Below the pieces are notes generated by a model, which was given only the letters and a program-made list of their open reading frames with translations, was not told the origin of the DNA and made no database searches. A stretch of DNA of 10,711 nucleotides from Candidatus Omnitrophota bacterium (GTDB lineage Bacteria > Omnitrophota > Gorgyraeia > Gygaellales > Profunditerraquicolaceae), in NCBI GenBank assembly GCA_026387485.1, contig JAPLLQ010000037.1, positions 1,225 through 11,935 on the forward strand, given 5' to 3'. Shown here in pieces: positions 1 through 6,223 of this stretch. Each line of letters starts with the position of its first letter. Within the stretch, counting starts at the first letter, position 1. The position numbers were made by a program, and so were the translations under genes.

Positions 1-1653
1 AACAGAAGGCCGGGTCTTACCGAATTCCTTGAAAATCGCATCAATCTCGTCATAATTGAGTTCTTCTTTAGCAACCAGTTCCTTAGCTAAACGGTCCATC
101 AGCAGCTCTTCTTTCTTTAGCAGGTCCGTAATTTCATTAAGGCAGGTCTGCAGTATATACTGGACATCTTTATCTAAGGTAGCTTTTGTTTCCTCCGAGA
201 TGTTTTTATCTAATTCCCAATTACCGAGCAGCCCGGATTTTCCCATTCCGCAGATCCAGACCATTTGACGGGCATAATACATGGCAGTTGAGAAATCCTG
301 ATATACGCCGTTGGTGGTAGCGTTATATTTTATCTTTTCAGCGGCATAAGAACCCAGGCTTATTTTTATCTGGCTGGTTAATTTATTGGAGTCCTGAATA
401 AAGGTATCTTCTCTTTCGGGAGTCCAAGTTACTCCTCCGGTGGGGCCGCGGGGAGTAATCGTGACTTTAAAAACATCCTGGGATGGAGCAAAGAAATAAG
501 TAGTGATTGCATGGCCTGCTTCATGGTAGGCGATCTGCCATTTTTCTTTGTCGCTTAGTTTAATTCTGCGTTTAATACCTAAAGCATTCCTCTCCCTGGC
601 ATCATCGATTTCTTTCATCGAAATAAGCATTTTGTTGTTGCGTACGGCGATTAAAGCTGCCTCCCGGACGATATTGGCGATATCCGCAGGCGTGCTACCG
701 ACGCTTATGCGCGCCAAGCGGTCGATTTTAACATTCTGTGGGTCGTATTGAACTGTCCCTAAATAGTAGGAGAAGAGTTTTTCCCTGTCCTCAAGATTAG
801 GCCGGTCAACATAGATCTTGCGGTCAAATCTTCCCGGCCTAAGCAGCGCTTCATCGAGAACTTTCTCTGGAGCGTTAGTTGCGCCGATAAGTATAATGTT
901 GCAATCTTTTTCTTTCAGGCCGTCTAACTCAACTAAGAGTTGGTTTAAGGTTGTGTTGTGTTCGGTAGTTCCGCCAAAGCCCCTGTCCATAGCCCGCTGG
1001 GCGCCTACGGCGTCAATTTCATCGATGAAAATAATGCAGCCGCCCTCTAATTCTGCTAATTGGCGCGCCTGTTTAAAGAGGCTACGGATTCTGCCGGCAC
1101 CTACGCCGACAAACATCTCCACAAACTCTGAGCCTGACATGGATATGAAGGGTATTTTTGATTCTGTAGCAATAGCTTTAGCCAGATAAGTTTTTCCGCA
1201 ACCCGGAGGCCCCAGCATAAGGATGCCGCGTAGGATTTTTCCTCCGATACGCTGCAGTTCAGCCCGGTCCTTGATTAACTTTACTACTTCCGAGGCTTCT
1301 TGTTTCGCTTCATCCATACCGATAACATCATTCCAGCTTATTCCTATAGTTTTTCCGGAGACGGATTTTTTGGTAGTCTGGGAGAATGAAGATGCCCCGC
1401 GTTTAAAATAGAGCCAATACATTAAATAGGTGTAAACAAACCCGAAGATTAAGGCCATAATAATTTGCAGATATAACTGTAAAGGGATCATTGCCAGCTG
1501 TGATTGCCTAAGATAGGATTCGGATTCGTTCCAGGCCCGCATACCGATTACAACTAAAACGAAAAGGGATATGCCTAAAGCAAGCAAACCAATGATTATT
1601 AGGAATTTTAACCAGTGTAATTTCCAATAGAATTTAACTTTTTTCCAATTCAT
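1..1653 (-). CDS. ftsH: FtsH-family membrane AAA+ zinc metalloprotease, C-terminus cut by window edge
   Basis: Membrane-anchored, ATP-driven protease that degrades misfolded membrane proteins and regulators. I translated the minus strand from ATG at 1653, which has AAGGAG (complement of 1659-1664) 5 nt upstream; 551 codons are open to the window edge. Visible in order: TM1 (about residues 16-38), a short loop of about 20 residues, TM2 (about 60-85), Walker A GPPGCGKT (148-155), pore motif FVEMFVGVG (from 177), Walker B FIDE (D211, E212), the second region of homology with RPGRFDR arginine fingers, and protease motif HEAGH (H377-H381). D453, 76 residues after H377 in YQDFSTAMYYARQMV, fits the third zinc ligand. 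All catalytic parts are present. The roughly 70-residue periplasmic domain of E. coli FtsH is missing, which accounts for HEAGH lying about 37 residues earlier than in E. coli. It is transcribed divergently from enolase. Family assignment is secure; substrates are unknown. Confidence 0.96.
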   Translation of the reverse strand, partial: MNWKKVKFYWKLHWLKFLIIIGLLALGISLFVLVVIGMRAWNESESYLRQSQLAMIPLQLYLQIIMALIFGFVYTYLMYWLYFKRGASSFSQTTKKSVSGKTIGISWNDVIGMDEAKQEASEVVKLIKDRAELQRIGGKILRGILMLGPPGCGKTYLAKAIATESKIPFISMSGSEFVEMFVGVGAGRIRSLFKQARQLAELEGGCIIFIDEIDAVGAQRAMDRGFGGTTEHNTTLNQLLVELDGLKEKDCNIILIGATNAPEKVLDEALLRPGRFDRKIYVDRPNLEDREKLFSYYLGTVQYDPQNVKIDRLARISVGSTPADIANIVREAALIAVRNNKMLISMKEIDDARERNALGIKRRIKLSDKEKWQIAYHEAGHAITTYFFAPSQDVFKVTITPRGPTGGVTWTPEREDTFIQDSNKLTSQIKISLGSYAAEKIKYNATTNGVYQDFSTAMYYARQMVWICGMGKSGLLGNWELDKNISEETKATLDKDVQYILQTCLNEITDLLKKEELLMDRLAKELVAKEELNYDEIDAIFKEFGKTRPSV

Positions 1654-1688
1654 AACTTCTCCTTAATTTTTTGCTTCTTTAATTAGTT

Positions 1689-1717
1689 AAGATAACACAA
1701 GGCATTATATTAGTCAA
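1689..1717 (-). promoter_or_regulatory. Candidate sigma70 promoter for ftsH
   Basis: On the minus strand, TTGACT (complement of 1712-1717) is followed after 17 nt by TATCTT (complement of 1689-1694). TG one base before the -10 gives an extended -10 (TGtTATCTT). Transcription would start about 30 nt before the ftsH start codon. Inferred from sequence only. Confidence 0.55.
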
Positions 1718-1751
1718 CCTTTTTTAAGAAGAGGGCAGTGGCTTATTTTTC

Positions 1752-1779
1752 TTGACGCCGCAGGGCTTCTGTGTATAAT
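1752..1779 (+). promoter_or_regulatory. Strong sigma70 promoter for the enolase-ftsB block
   Basis: TTGACG (1752-1757), a 16-nt spacer and a perfect TATAAT (1774-1779). Transcription would begin near 1786, giving a leader of about 40 nt. It lies back to back with the ftsH promoter in the 172-nt divergent gap, so both genes could share regulation. No clear operator palindrome is visible between them. Confidence 0.75.
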
Positions 1780-1825
1780 ATAGCTTCCCATCAAAAATAT
1801 CAATCATAATTGAGGAGAAGAAGCA

Positions 1826-2671
1826 ATGGCAAAAGTTAAAAAAGTTGTAGCTCGTGAAATTCTGGATTCCCGTGGTAACCCTACTGTAGAGGTAGACGTA
1901 ATTTTGGATAACGGCATATTGGGTCGGGCAGCTGTTCCTTCCGGAGCTTCCACCGGAGAAAACGAGGCCTTAGAATTGAGAGATGGTGATAAGAAGAGAT
2001 ATTTAGGTAAAGGGGTATTAAAAGCGGTTGGTAATGTTAATACCGTAATTGCCTCTAAAATAAAGGGCTTAGCCCCTGATTTTAACAAGATAGATGCCTT
2101 GCTTATTAAATTAGATGGAACCGAGAATAAAGCCAATCTTGGCGCTAACGCGATTTTAGGCGTATCTATGGCTGTGGCAAAAGCCGCGGCATTATCCAAG
2201 AAGCAGCCGCTATATAAATTTTTAGGTGGAGAAAAAGCTAAAATCCTACCTGTGCCGTTGATGAATATTCTAAATGGCGGATTGCATGCGGATAATAATT
2301 TAGATATTCAGGAATCTATGATTATGCCGGTTGGCGCGCCAACTTTTAGCGAGGCACTACGTATGGCAACCGAAGTTTTTCATAATTTAAAATCTCTGCT
2401 TAAGTCTAAAAAACTTTCTACTTCCGTGGGTGATGAGGGCGGCTTTGCCCCAAACCTTACCTCTAACCACGAGGCTTTGGATTTAATTATTCAGGCGATT
2501 GAAAAGGCCGGTTATAAACCGGGTAAAGATGTATCAGTAGCATTAGACTGCGCAGCGAGCTCCTTCTGTAAAGAGGGAAAATATACTTTTGAAAATTCCC
2601 AGAAGAGCTCCACAGATTTAATTCAGATATCGGCCTCTCGGAGCATGATTGGTCGGGTTGGCAGGAGATGA
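1826..2671 (+). pseudogene. eno: Enolase, N-terminal part (gene broken by internal deletion and frameshift)
   Basis: Enolase interconverts 2-phosphoglycerate and phosphoenolpyruvate in cytoplasmic glycolysis. The start at 1826 follows a GAGGAG site with good spacing. Residues 1-268 are standard enolase: SRGNPT near the N-terminus, SGAST loop (39-43), GGLHADNN with H154, IQES with E163, VGDEGG with E204, and the Mg2+ ligand D241 in ALDCAAS. After ATA at 2627-2629 the frame is wrong: the last 13 residues (269-281) match nothing in enolase and end at TGA 2669-2671. The true continuation lies in another frame from 2632. Family alignment places about 15 residues (Y..W...YPI.SIED) between the two pieces, while only 2 nt are present, so about 43 nt are missing. 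Everything else is intact, which suggests a very recent mutation or an assembly error. Confidence 0.9.
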
Positions 2672-3048
2672 CGAGAAAATTAGGCGAGAGGCTTCAATTA
2701 GTCGGCGACGACATCTTTGTTACTAACCCTAAAATATTCAAGAAAGGTATTGCGGAAAAAATCGGCAATGCTATACTAATAAAAGTAAACCAAATTGGTT
2801 CGCTCTCTGAGACTATTGAAGCAATCAACATTGCCAAAAAGAATAAATATAAAGCGATCATTTCTCACCGTTCAGGAGAAACCGAAGATACAATTAGCGC
2901 CCATTTAGCTGTGGCTTGTGGCTGCGGTCAGATCAAAACCGGCTCTCTCTCGCGCACAGACAGGACCTGCAAATATAACGAGCTTTTAAGAATTGAAGAA
3001 GAATTAGGTTCCAGGGCGGTTTATTACGGGGCGCTTTGGAACAAATAA
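2632..3048 (+). pseudogene. eno: Enolase, C-terminal part (frame-shifted remainder)
   Basis: Reading from 2632 gives GLSEHDWSGWQEMTRKLG and then the normal enolase C-terminus: QLVGDDIFVTNP (third Mg2+ ligand Asp), ILIKVNQIG (catalytic Lys), SHRSGETEDT (active-site Ser-His-Arg) and GQIKTGSLSRTDR (second Lys). The first in-frame ATG is at 2668, an internal Met of enolase, and it overlaps the TGA of the upstream fragment as ATGA. Adding 268 upstream residues, about 15 missing residues and these 138 gives about 421, the normal enolase length, which supports a single deletion. The lost segment contains the IEDG Glu (E290 in E. coli numbering), an essential Mg2+ ligand, so the two pieces could not form a working enolase even if both were translated. 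Confidence 0.9.
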
Positions 3049-3336
3049 ATGTTTTCCACATTTAAAAAAGCATTTTGGCTTCTGGGGGTTGGAATTCTTT
3101 TCCTGGTTCTTTTCCTCCCTGGTTTTAGCAAATTTCAAGAGTTAAGGGATAAGAACCGTGATTTAGAATATAAAATTAAGCGCCTTAATGTTGAAAATGC
3201 TCTTTTGCAGGAAGAGTTAAAGAAGATAGCAAGGGATCCTGATTATCAGGAAAGAATCGCCCGGGAGAAGATGGGGGTAGTGAAGAAAGGCGAAATTCCC
3301 ATTAAGATTATCCGGGAGAAGAAGAAAATTTTTTAG
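3049..3336 (+). CDS. ftsB: FtsB/DivIC-type septum formation initiator
   Basis: Small bitopic inner-membrane protein of 95 residues, typical length for the FtsB/DivIC family, which acts with FtsL and FtsQ/DivIB in the divisome. Visible: a short basic cytoplasmic start (MFSTFKK), one membrane helix (about residues 8-26), then a charged coiled coil (about 30-62, heptad-like L/I/V in RDLEYKIKRLNVENALLQEELKKI), the family feature DPDYQERIAREKMGVVKKGE, and a basic tail. ATG directly follows the enolase TAA with no Shine-Dalgarno site, so translation probably depends on re-initiation from enolase. Placement of ftsB after eno is known from gammaproteobacteria and supports the call. FtsB and DivIC cannot be separated by sequence alone. 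Confidence 0.85.
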   Translation: MFSTFKKAFWLLGVGILFLVLFLPGFSKFQELRDKNRDLEYKIKRLNVENALLQEELKKIARDPDYQERIAREKMGVVKKGEIPIKIIREKKKIF

Positions 3337-3375
3337 CGTTGTCAGCGCTAAAATTGCGACAACAATAAAATTGTT
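3331..3375. other. Three overlapping inverted repeats between ftsB and tRNA-fMet
   Basis: Hairpin 1 pairs TTTTAGCG (3331-3338) with CGCTAAAA (3346-3353) and covers the ftsB stop codon. Hairpin 2 pairs GTTGTC (3338-3343) with GACAAC (3358-3363). Hairpin 3 pairs AACAAT (3361-3366) with ATTGTT (3370-3375). Neighbouring hairpins share bases, so 1 and 3 can coexist while 2 excludes both. There is no long T run, so this is not a clear terminator. It may be a processing or switching structure ahead of the tRNA, but the role is unknown. Confidence 0.4.
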
Positions 3376-3389
3376 CTTTAAGAAAATTT

Positions 3390-3466
3390 CGCGGGGTGGA
3401 GCAGCCTGGTAGCTCGCAAGGCTCATAACCTTGAGGTCGATAGTTCAAATCTATCCCCCGCAACCA
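3390..3466 (+). tRNA. Initiator tRNA-fMet (anticodon CAT), CCA encoded
   Basis: A 77-nt cloverleaf can be folded by eye. Acceptor arm CGCGGGG (3390-3396) pairs with CCCCGCA (3456-3462), leaving the C1:A72 mismatch that marks bacterial initiators. The D stem GAGC/GCTC has A11:U24, also an initiator feature. The anticodon stem is CAAGG/CCTTG with loop CTCATAA (CAT at 3424-3426), and the T arm is GATAG-TTCAAAT-CTATC. Discriminator A3463 and CCA (3464-3466) are encoded. The usual three G:C pairs at 29-31:39-41 are here A:U, G:C, G:C. No convincing promoter lies directly upstream, so it may be processed from an eno-ftsB transcript. Confidence 0.97.
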
Positions 3467-3517
3467 GATAAAATTTTCCAGGTTTAGATTTAGGGAAATG
3501 GCAAATTTGAGAAGCCG

Positions 3518-3523
3518 TATAAT
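3518..3523 (+). promoter_or_regulatory. Possible -10 element before the miniprotein gene
   Basis: A perfect TATAAT lies 32 nt before the miniprotein start codon. No recognisable -35 hexamer sits 15-19 nt upstream. It could be a weak or activator-dependent promoter, or chance in AT-rich DNA. Confidence 0.25.
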
Positions 3524-3554
3524 TTAAAAGACGAATATCAATAAGGAGAGAAAA

Positions 3555-3692
3555 ATGTATATTTCTATCATTTTATTCACTTTTATCCTTGCATTCCTTG
3601 TAGACATTTCAATAAATATGCGTCGGGTGAATAATAATCTAGTTGCATTATTGAATAAATATAATGATCTTCATAAGGTTCCAAAGGTTTAA
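3555..3692 (+). CDS. 45-residue single-span membrane miniprotein, function unknown
   Basis: I do not recognise this protein. ATG at 3555 has an excellent AAGGAG (3543-3548) 6 nt upstream. The product starts MYISIILFTFILAFLVDISI, a hydrophobic helix of about 15-20 residues directly at the N-terminus, followed by a polar tail (about residues 21-45: NMRRVNNNLVALLNKYNDLHKVPKV). Arg23-Arg24 just after the helix suggests a cytoplasmic C-terminal tail, and LVALLNKYNDL could be a short amphipathic helix. The TAA stop (3690-3692) lies inside the loop of a terminator hairpin, so gene and terminator form a tight unit. The strong ribosome site and precise fit to the terminator argue for a real gene; the lack of a recognised family argues for caution. 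It could share a transcript with the tRNA upstream. Confidence 0.6.
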   Translation: MYISIILFTFILAFLVDISINMRRVNNNLVALLNKYNDLHKVPKV

Positions 3693-3725
3693 TTAACCTT
3701 TGGTTTAAAGATCGTTATTTTTTTT
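3663..3725 (+). terminator. Intrinsic terminator overlapping the miniprotein 3' end
   Basis: An inner 9-bp perfect stem CCAAAGGTT (3681-3689) / AACCTTTGG (3695-3703) has loop TAATT holding the stop codon. An outer stem AATGATCTT (3663-3671) / AAGATCGTT (3708-3716) closes the structure with one G-U pair. A run of eight T (3718-3725) follows one base later, as expected for Rho-independent termination. Confidence 0.8.
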
Positions 3726-3756
3726 AAAAGCCCACCAAAATTAGGTGGGTTTTTTT
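3726..3756 (+). terminator. Second intrinsic terminator, back-up or bidirectional
   Basis: CCCACC (3731-3736) pairs with GGTGGG (3744-3749) around a 7-nt loop. The stem can extend by G-U and A-T pairs through AAAA (3726-3729), and seven T follow (3750-3756). It lies one base after the T run of the first terminator and insulates the GH94 gene from upstream transcription. Confidence 0.85.
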
Positions 3757-3759
3757 GCC

Positions 3760-3781
3760 AAAAACCCTTGAAAAAACCCTT
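3760..3781. repeat. Two-copy 12-bp direct repeat before the GH94 gene
   Basis: AAAAACCCTT occurs at 3760-3769 and again at 3772-3781 with a period of 12. The copies flank and overlap a candidate -35 element, so they could be a regulator half-site pair. They could also be simple A-rich sequence; nothing decides between these. Confidence 0.35.
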
Positions 3782-3796
3782 CCGCTATGGTAATTT
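3768..3796 (+). promoter_or_regulatory. Weak candidate promoter for the GH94 gene (leaderless start)
   Basis: TTGAAA (3768-3773) is followed after 17 nt by TAATTT (3791-3796), a poor -10. Transcription from it would begin at about 3803, essentially on the start codon at 3805. This agrees with the absence of any Shine-Dalgarno site there. Confidence 0.35.
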
Positions 3797-3804
3797 AAAT
3801 CTCT

Positions 3805-6147
3805 ATGGAAAAATTTTGGAGATTTAAAGATAACTCTGGAAGTTTTGAATTTCCGGCAGCAGATAAGATTAAAACTTTATATTTTCCGCTCTGTAACCAG
3901 CACCTTATGTCCTCTATTACTCCGGATCTGCATGGCGATATTAAGGCAGGCCAAAATTCCTTTCTTATGCCGCCGGTTTCCCGCATTGATTTATCTACTT
4001 CAAAAGCATCCCGTAATTTCTGGATTTATATTGACAAAAATAAAATCTGGTCGGCAACCGGAGTATCAAAGGATTTAAAGCAGATTAAAGAAGATCATTT
4101 TAATCTGTCAGCAGGCCTGCTCTGGCATAGAATAGAAAGAGAAAATGTAAAGGTAGGCCTTAAAAGCGAAATTCTTTCTTTTGTCCCGGCCTCAGGGGAG
4201 CCAATTGAAATAATGCAGGTCAAGCTTACCAATATTTCAGGGAAGAAAATTCAATTTATCCCTACTGCCGCAATTCCTATCTATGCCCGGGGTGTGAATA
4301 ATATCCGCGACCACCGCCAGGTTACCTCTCTTCTGCAGCGCCTGAGTTTGCATAAATTCGGAGTAATCTCTAAACCAACACTTTCTTTTGACGAATCCGG
4401 CCATAAGCCGAATAAAACTTATTTTTTTATCCTGGGTTGGGATGAAAAAGGCAAGGCGCCGGACGAGATATATCCGACGCAGGAGATGTTTTGTGGAGAA
4501 TCAGGGGACCTGGAAGCGCCGGAGAGTATTTTGGAAAATAGGCTTTCTACAAAAGAAAATATTCAAGGCAGAGAAGCAATGGGAGCTCTGCGTTTTAAAA
4601 GTATTGGATTAACTCCGGGAAAATCCTATTCTTATATCATTGTAATGGGTATTACCGAAAATAATGCCGATATTGCCAAGATAATCAATAAATTTAAAAG
4701 TTTAAGTAAGGTGAAGGTCTCGCTTGAGCATACGAAAAAATTCTGGATTGAAAAATCCCAGGGTTTGAATTTATTTACGGGAAATGAAGAATTTGATAAT
4801 TGGTTTCGCTGGGTGAGTATCCAGCCGGTTTTAAGGAAGATCTTCGGGTGTTCTTTTCTACCGGATTTTGATTATGGTAAAGGAGGGCGCGGCTGGCGCG
4901 ATTTATGGCAGGATTGCTTAGGGCTTATTTTAAGCGAACCCAAAAAGATACGCCCAACTTTACTTAATAATTTTTCCGGGGTAAGGATAGATGGTTCAAA
5001 TGCTACGATTATCGGTAAGAGTCCGGGCGAATTTATCGCTGACCGTAATGACATACCCAGAGTCTGGATGGATCACGGGGTATGGCCTCTTTTAACTACC
5101 GAGTTATATATAAATAAAAGCGGGGACAGGAATATTCTTTTTGAAAAAACTTCTTATTTTCAGGATAAGCATGTTTGGCGTTCACGCAGAATTAATTACA
5201 ATTGGAAGCCCTGTGATTATAAAGGTAGTATCTTTGAACATTTGTTATTGGAGAACCTGACGCAGTTTTTTAATGTCGGGCCCCATAATCATATCCGCTT
5301 GGAAGGCGCGGATTGGAATGATGGTTTGGATATGGCTAATGAAAACGGCGAGAGCGTGGCATTTAGCTGTATGTATGCAAGCAATTTAAGGAAGTTGGCG
5401 CAATTACTGCAAGATTCTAGCAGAAAAGAAATCAAAATTTTTGCCGAGTTTAAAATCCTGCTTAGACCATGTAATTATAATAATATAAAAGCCAAACAAA
5501 AAATACTTGAAGAATATTTTGCCCGGGTCGAAAATGGAGCCAGGGGTGAGATTATTTCAGTAGATTGTTCCCGGCTTATTAAGGATTTAGAGGCAAAAGC
5601 GGACTGGATGAGCGAGCATATACGAAAAACAGAGTGGGTATCCGAAGGTTTCTTTAACGGTTATTACGATAACAAGAAAAAAAGAGTTGAGGGGAAAATT
5701 AAAGGCAAGGTAAGGATGATGCTTGCTTCGCAAGTTTTTGCGGTTATGTCAGGCGTGGCAGAGGACTGGCAGGTTAAAAAAATCATTGCTAGCGTTGAAA
5801 AATACCTTTTTGATAAGAAGCTCAGAGGGTATCACCTAAATACTGATTTTGAGCAAGAGCGGCACGATTTAGGCCGGGCGTTTTCTTTTGTTTACGGGGA
5901 TAAAGAAAATGGAGCGATATTCAGCCATATGGTAGTGATGTATGCCTATGCCCTTTATAGCCGCGGGTTTAGCCAGGCTGGGCACCGGGCTTTGGATTTA
6001 CTCTATAATCTGGCAATAAATTCTGCACAGTCTAAGATTTACCCTTGTCTTCCGGAGTATTTTAACTCTCAAGGCCGGGGGATGTATTCGTATCTAACCG
6101 GCTCAGCCAGCTGGTTTATCCTTACCGTGCACTCCTTTCCTTACTAG
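3805..6147 (+). CDS. GH94-type beta-glycoside phosphorylase, specificity undetermined
   Basis: Probable inverting phosphorylase that cleaves a beta-linked disaccharide or oligosaccharide with phosphate to give an alpha-sugar 1-phosphate. It has no signal peptide, so it should be cytoplasmic. At 780 residues it fits the 780-830 range of cellobiose, cellobionate and chitobiose phosphorylases. Visible: an N-terminal beta-sandwich-type region with FPLCNQHLMSSITPDLHGD and SRNFWIYI; then the (alpha/alpha)6 region with GGRGWRDLWQD (360-370), GADWNDGLD with catalytic Asp D503 in DWND, ENGAIFSH (H708, matching a family phosphate-binding His), and C-terminal YLTGSASW (T765-G766, matching the family phosphate loop). 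ATG 3805 is the only possible start: in-frame TAA 3796-3798 lies just upstream and there is no Shine-Dalgarno site. The gene is a single unit between terminators and the purB promoter, with no transporter or partner hydrolase in view to suggest the substrate. Confidence 0.85.
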   Translation: MEKFWRFKDNSGSFEFPAADKIKTLYFPLCNQHLMSSITPDLHGDIKAGQNSFLMPPVSRIDLSTSKASRNFWIYIDKNKIWSATGVSKDLKQIKEDHFNLSAGLLWHRIERENVKVGLKSEILSFVPASGEPIEIMQVKLTNISGKKIQFIPTAAIPIYARGVNNIRDHRQVTSLLQRLSLHKFGVISKPTLSFDESGHKPNKTYFFILGWDEKGKAPDEIYPTQEMFCGESGDLEAPESILENRLSTKENIQGREAMGALRFKSIGLTPGKSYSYIIVMGITENNADIAKIINKFKSLSKVKVSLEHTKKFWIEKSQGLNLFTGNEEFDNWFRWVSIQPVLRKIFGCSFLPDFDYGKGGRGWRDLWQDCLGLILSEPKKIRPTLLNNFSGVRIDGSNATIIGKSPGEFIADRNDIPRVWMDHGVWPLLTTELYINKSGDRNILFEKTSYFQDKHVWRSRRINYNWKPCDYKGSIFEHLLLENLTQFFNVGPHNHIRLEGADWNDGLDMANENGESVAFSCMYASNLRKLAQLLQDSSRKEIKIFAEFKILLRPCNYNNIKAKQKILEEYFARVENGARGEIISVDCSRLIKDLEAKADWMSEHIRKTEWVSEGFFNGYYDNKKKRVEGKIKGKVRMMLASQVFAVMSGVAEDWQVKKIIASVEKYLFDKKLRGYHLNTDFEQERHDLGRAFSFVYGDKENGAIFSHMVVMYAYALYSRGFSQAGHRALDLLYNLAINSAQSKIYPCLPEYFNSQGRGMYSYLTGSASWFILTVHSFPY

Positions 6148-6166
6148 CCAGAGCCTAAATTATTAT

Positions 6167-6195
6167 TTGCCAAAGCCATATCTTTTTGATATAAT
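6167..6195 (+). promoter_or_regulatory. Strong sigma70 promoter of the purB-purL operon
   Basis: TTGCCA (6167-6172), a 17-nt spacer and a perfect TATAAT (6190-6195). The start of transcription near 6202 leaves a leader of only about 22 nt carrying AAGGAG (6213-6218). There is no room for a purine riboswitch, and no PurR-like palindrome is evident. Confidence 0.75.
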
Positions 6196-6223
6196 ACACC
6201 CTTCAAAAGCATAAGGAGTATTC

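Noticed and set aside
56..1411. Plus-strand open frames of 60-120 codons across 1-1411
   Set aside because: They are antisense to the well-conserved ftsH frame, lack ribosome sites and match no recognisable family.
1804..2199. 131-codon minus-strand frame antisense to enolase
   Set aside because: Low-complexity shadow of a conserved gene, with no ribosome site or promoter of its own.
2620..2660. Programmed frameshift restoring full enolase
   Set aside because: A frameshift cannot supply the roughly 15 absent residues, and no slippery heptamer or downstream pseudoknot is evident.
2668..2671. ATGA stop-start overlap between the two enolase reading frames, as in translationally coupled genes
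   Set aside because: The ATG is an internal Met of enolase and the TGA arises from the wrong frame after the deletion. There is no ribosome site, and an essential active-site segment is missing from both pieces.
3339..3371. TTGTCA and TAAAAT as a promoter for tRNA-fMet
   Set aside because: The spacer is 21 nt, too long for a sigma70 promoter, and both hexamers lie inside inverted repeats.
3217..3426. Minus-strand frame of 69 codons over ftsB and the tRNA
   Set aside because: It runs through the tRNA-fMet gene and the ftsB coding region, so it is a chance frame.
3760..3781. Short direct repeats as a CRISPR remnant
   Set aside because: Only two 10-bp copies with a 2-nt gap, no spacer-sized units and no cas genes.
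6148..6166. Terminator after the GH94 gene
   Set aside because: No stem followed by a T run lies between the GH94 stop and the purB promoter.
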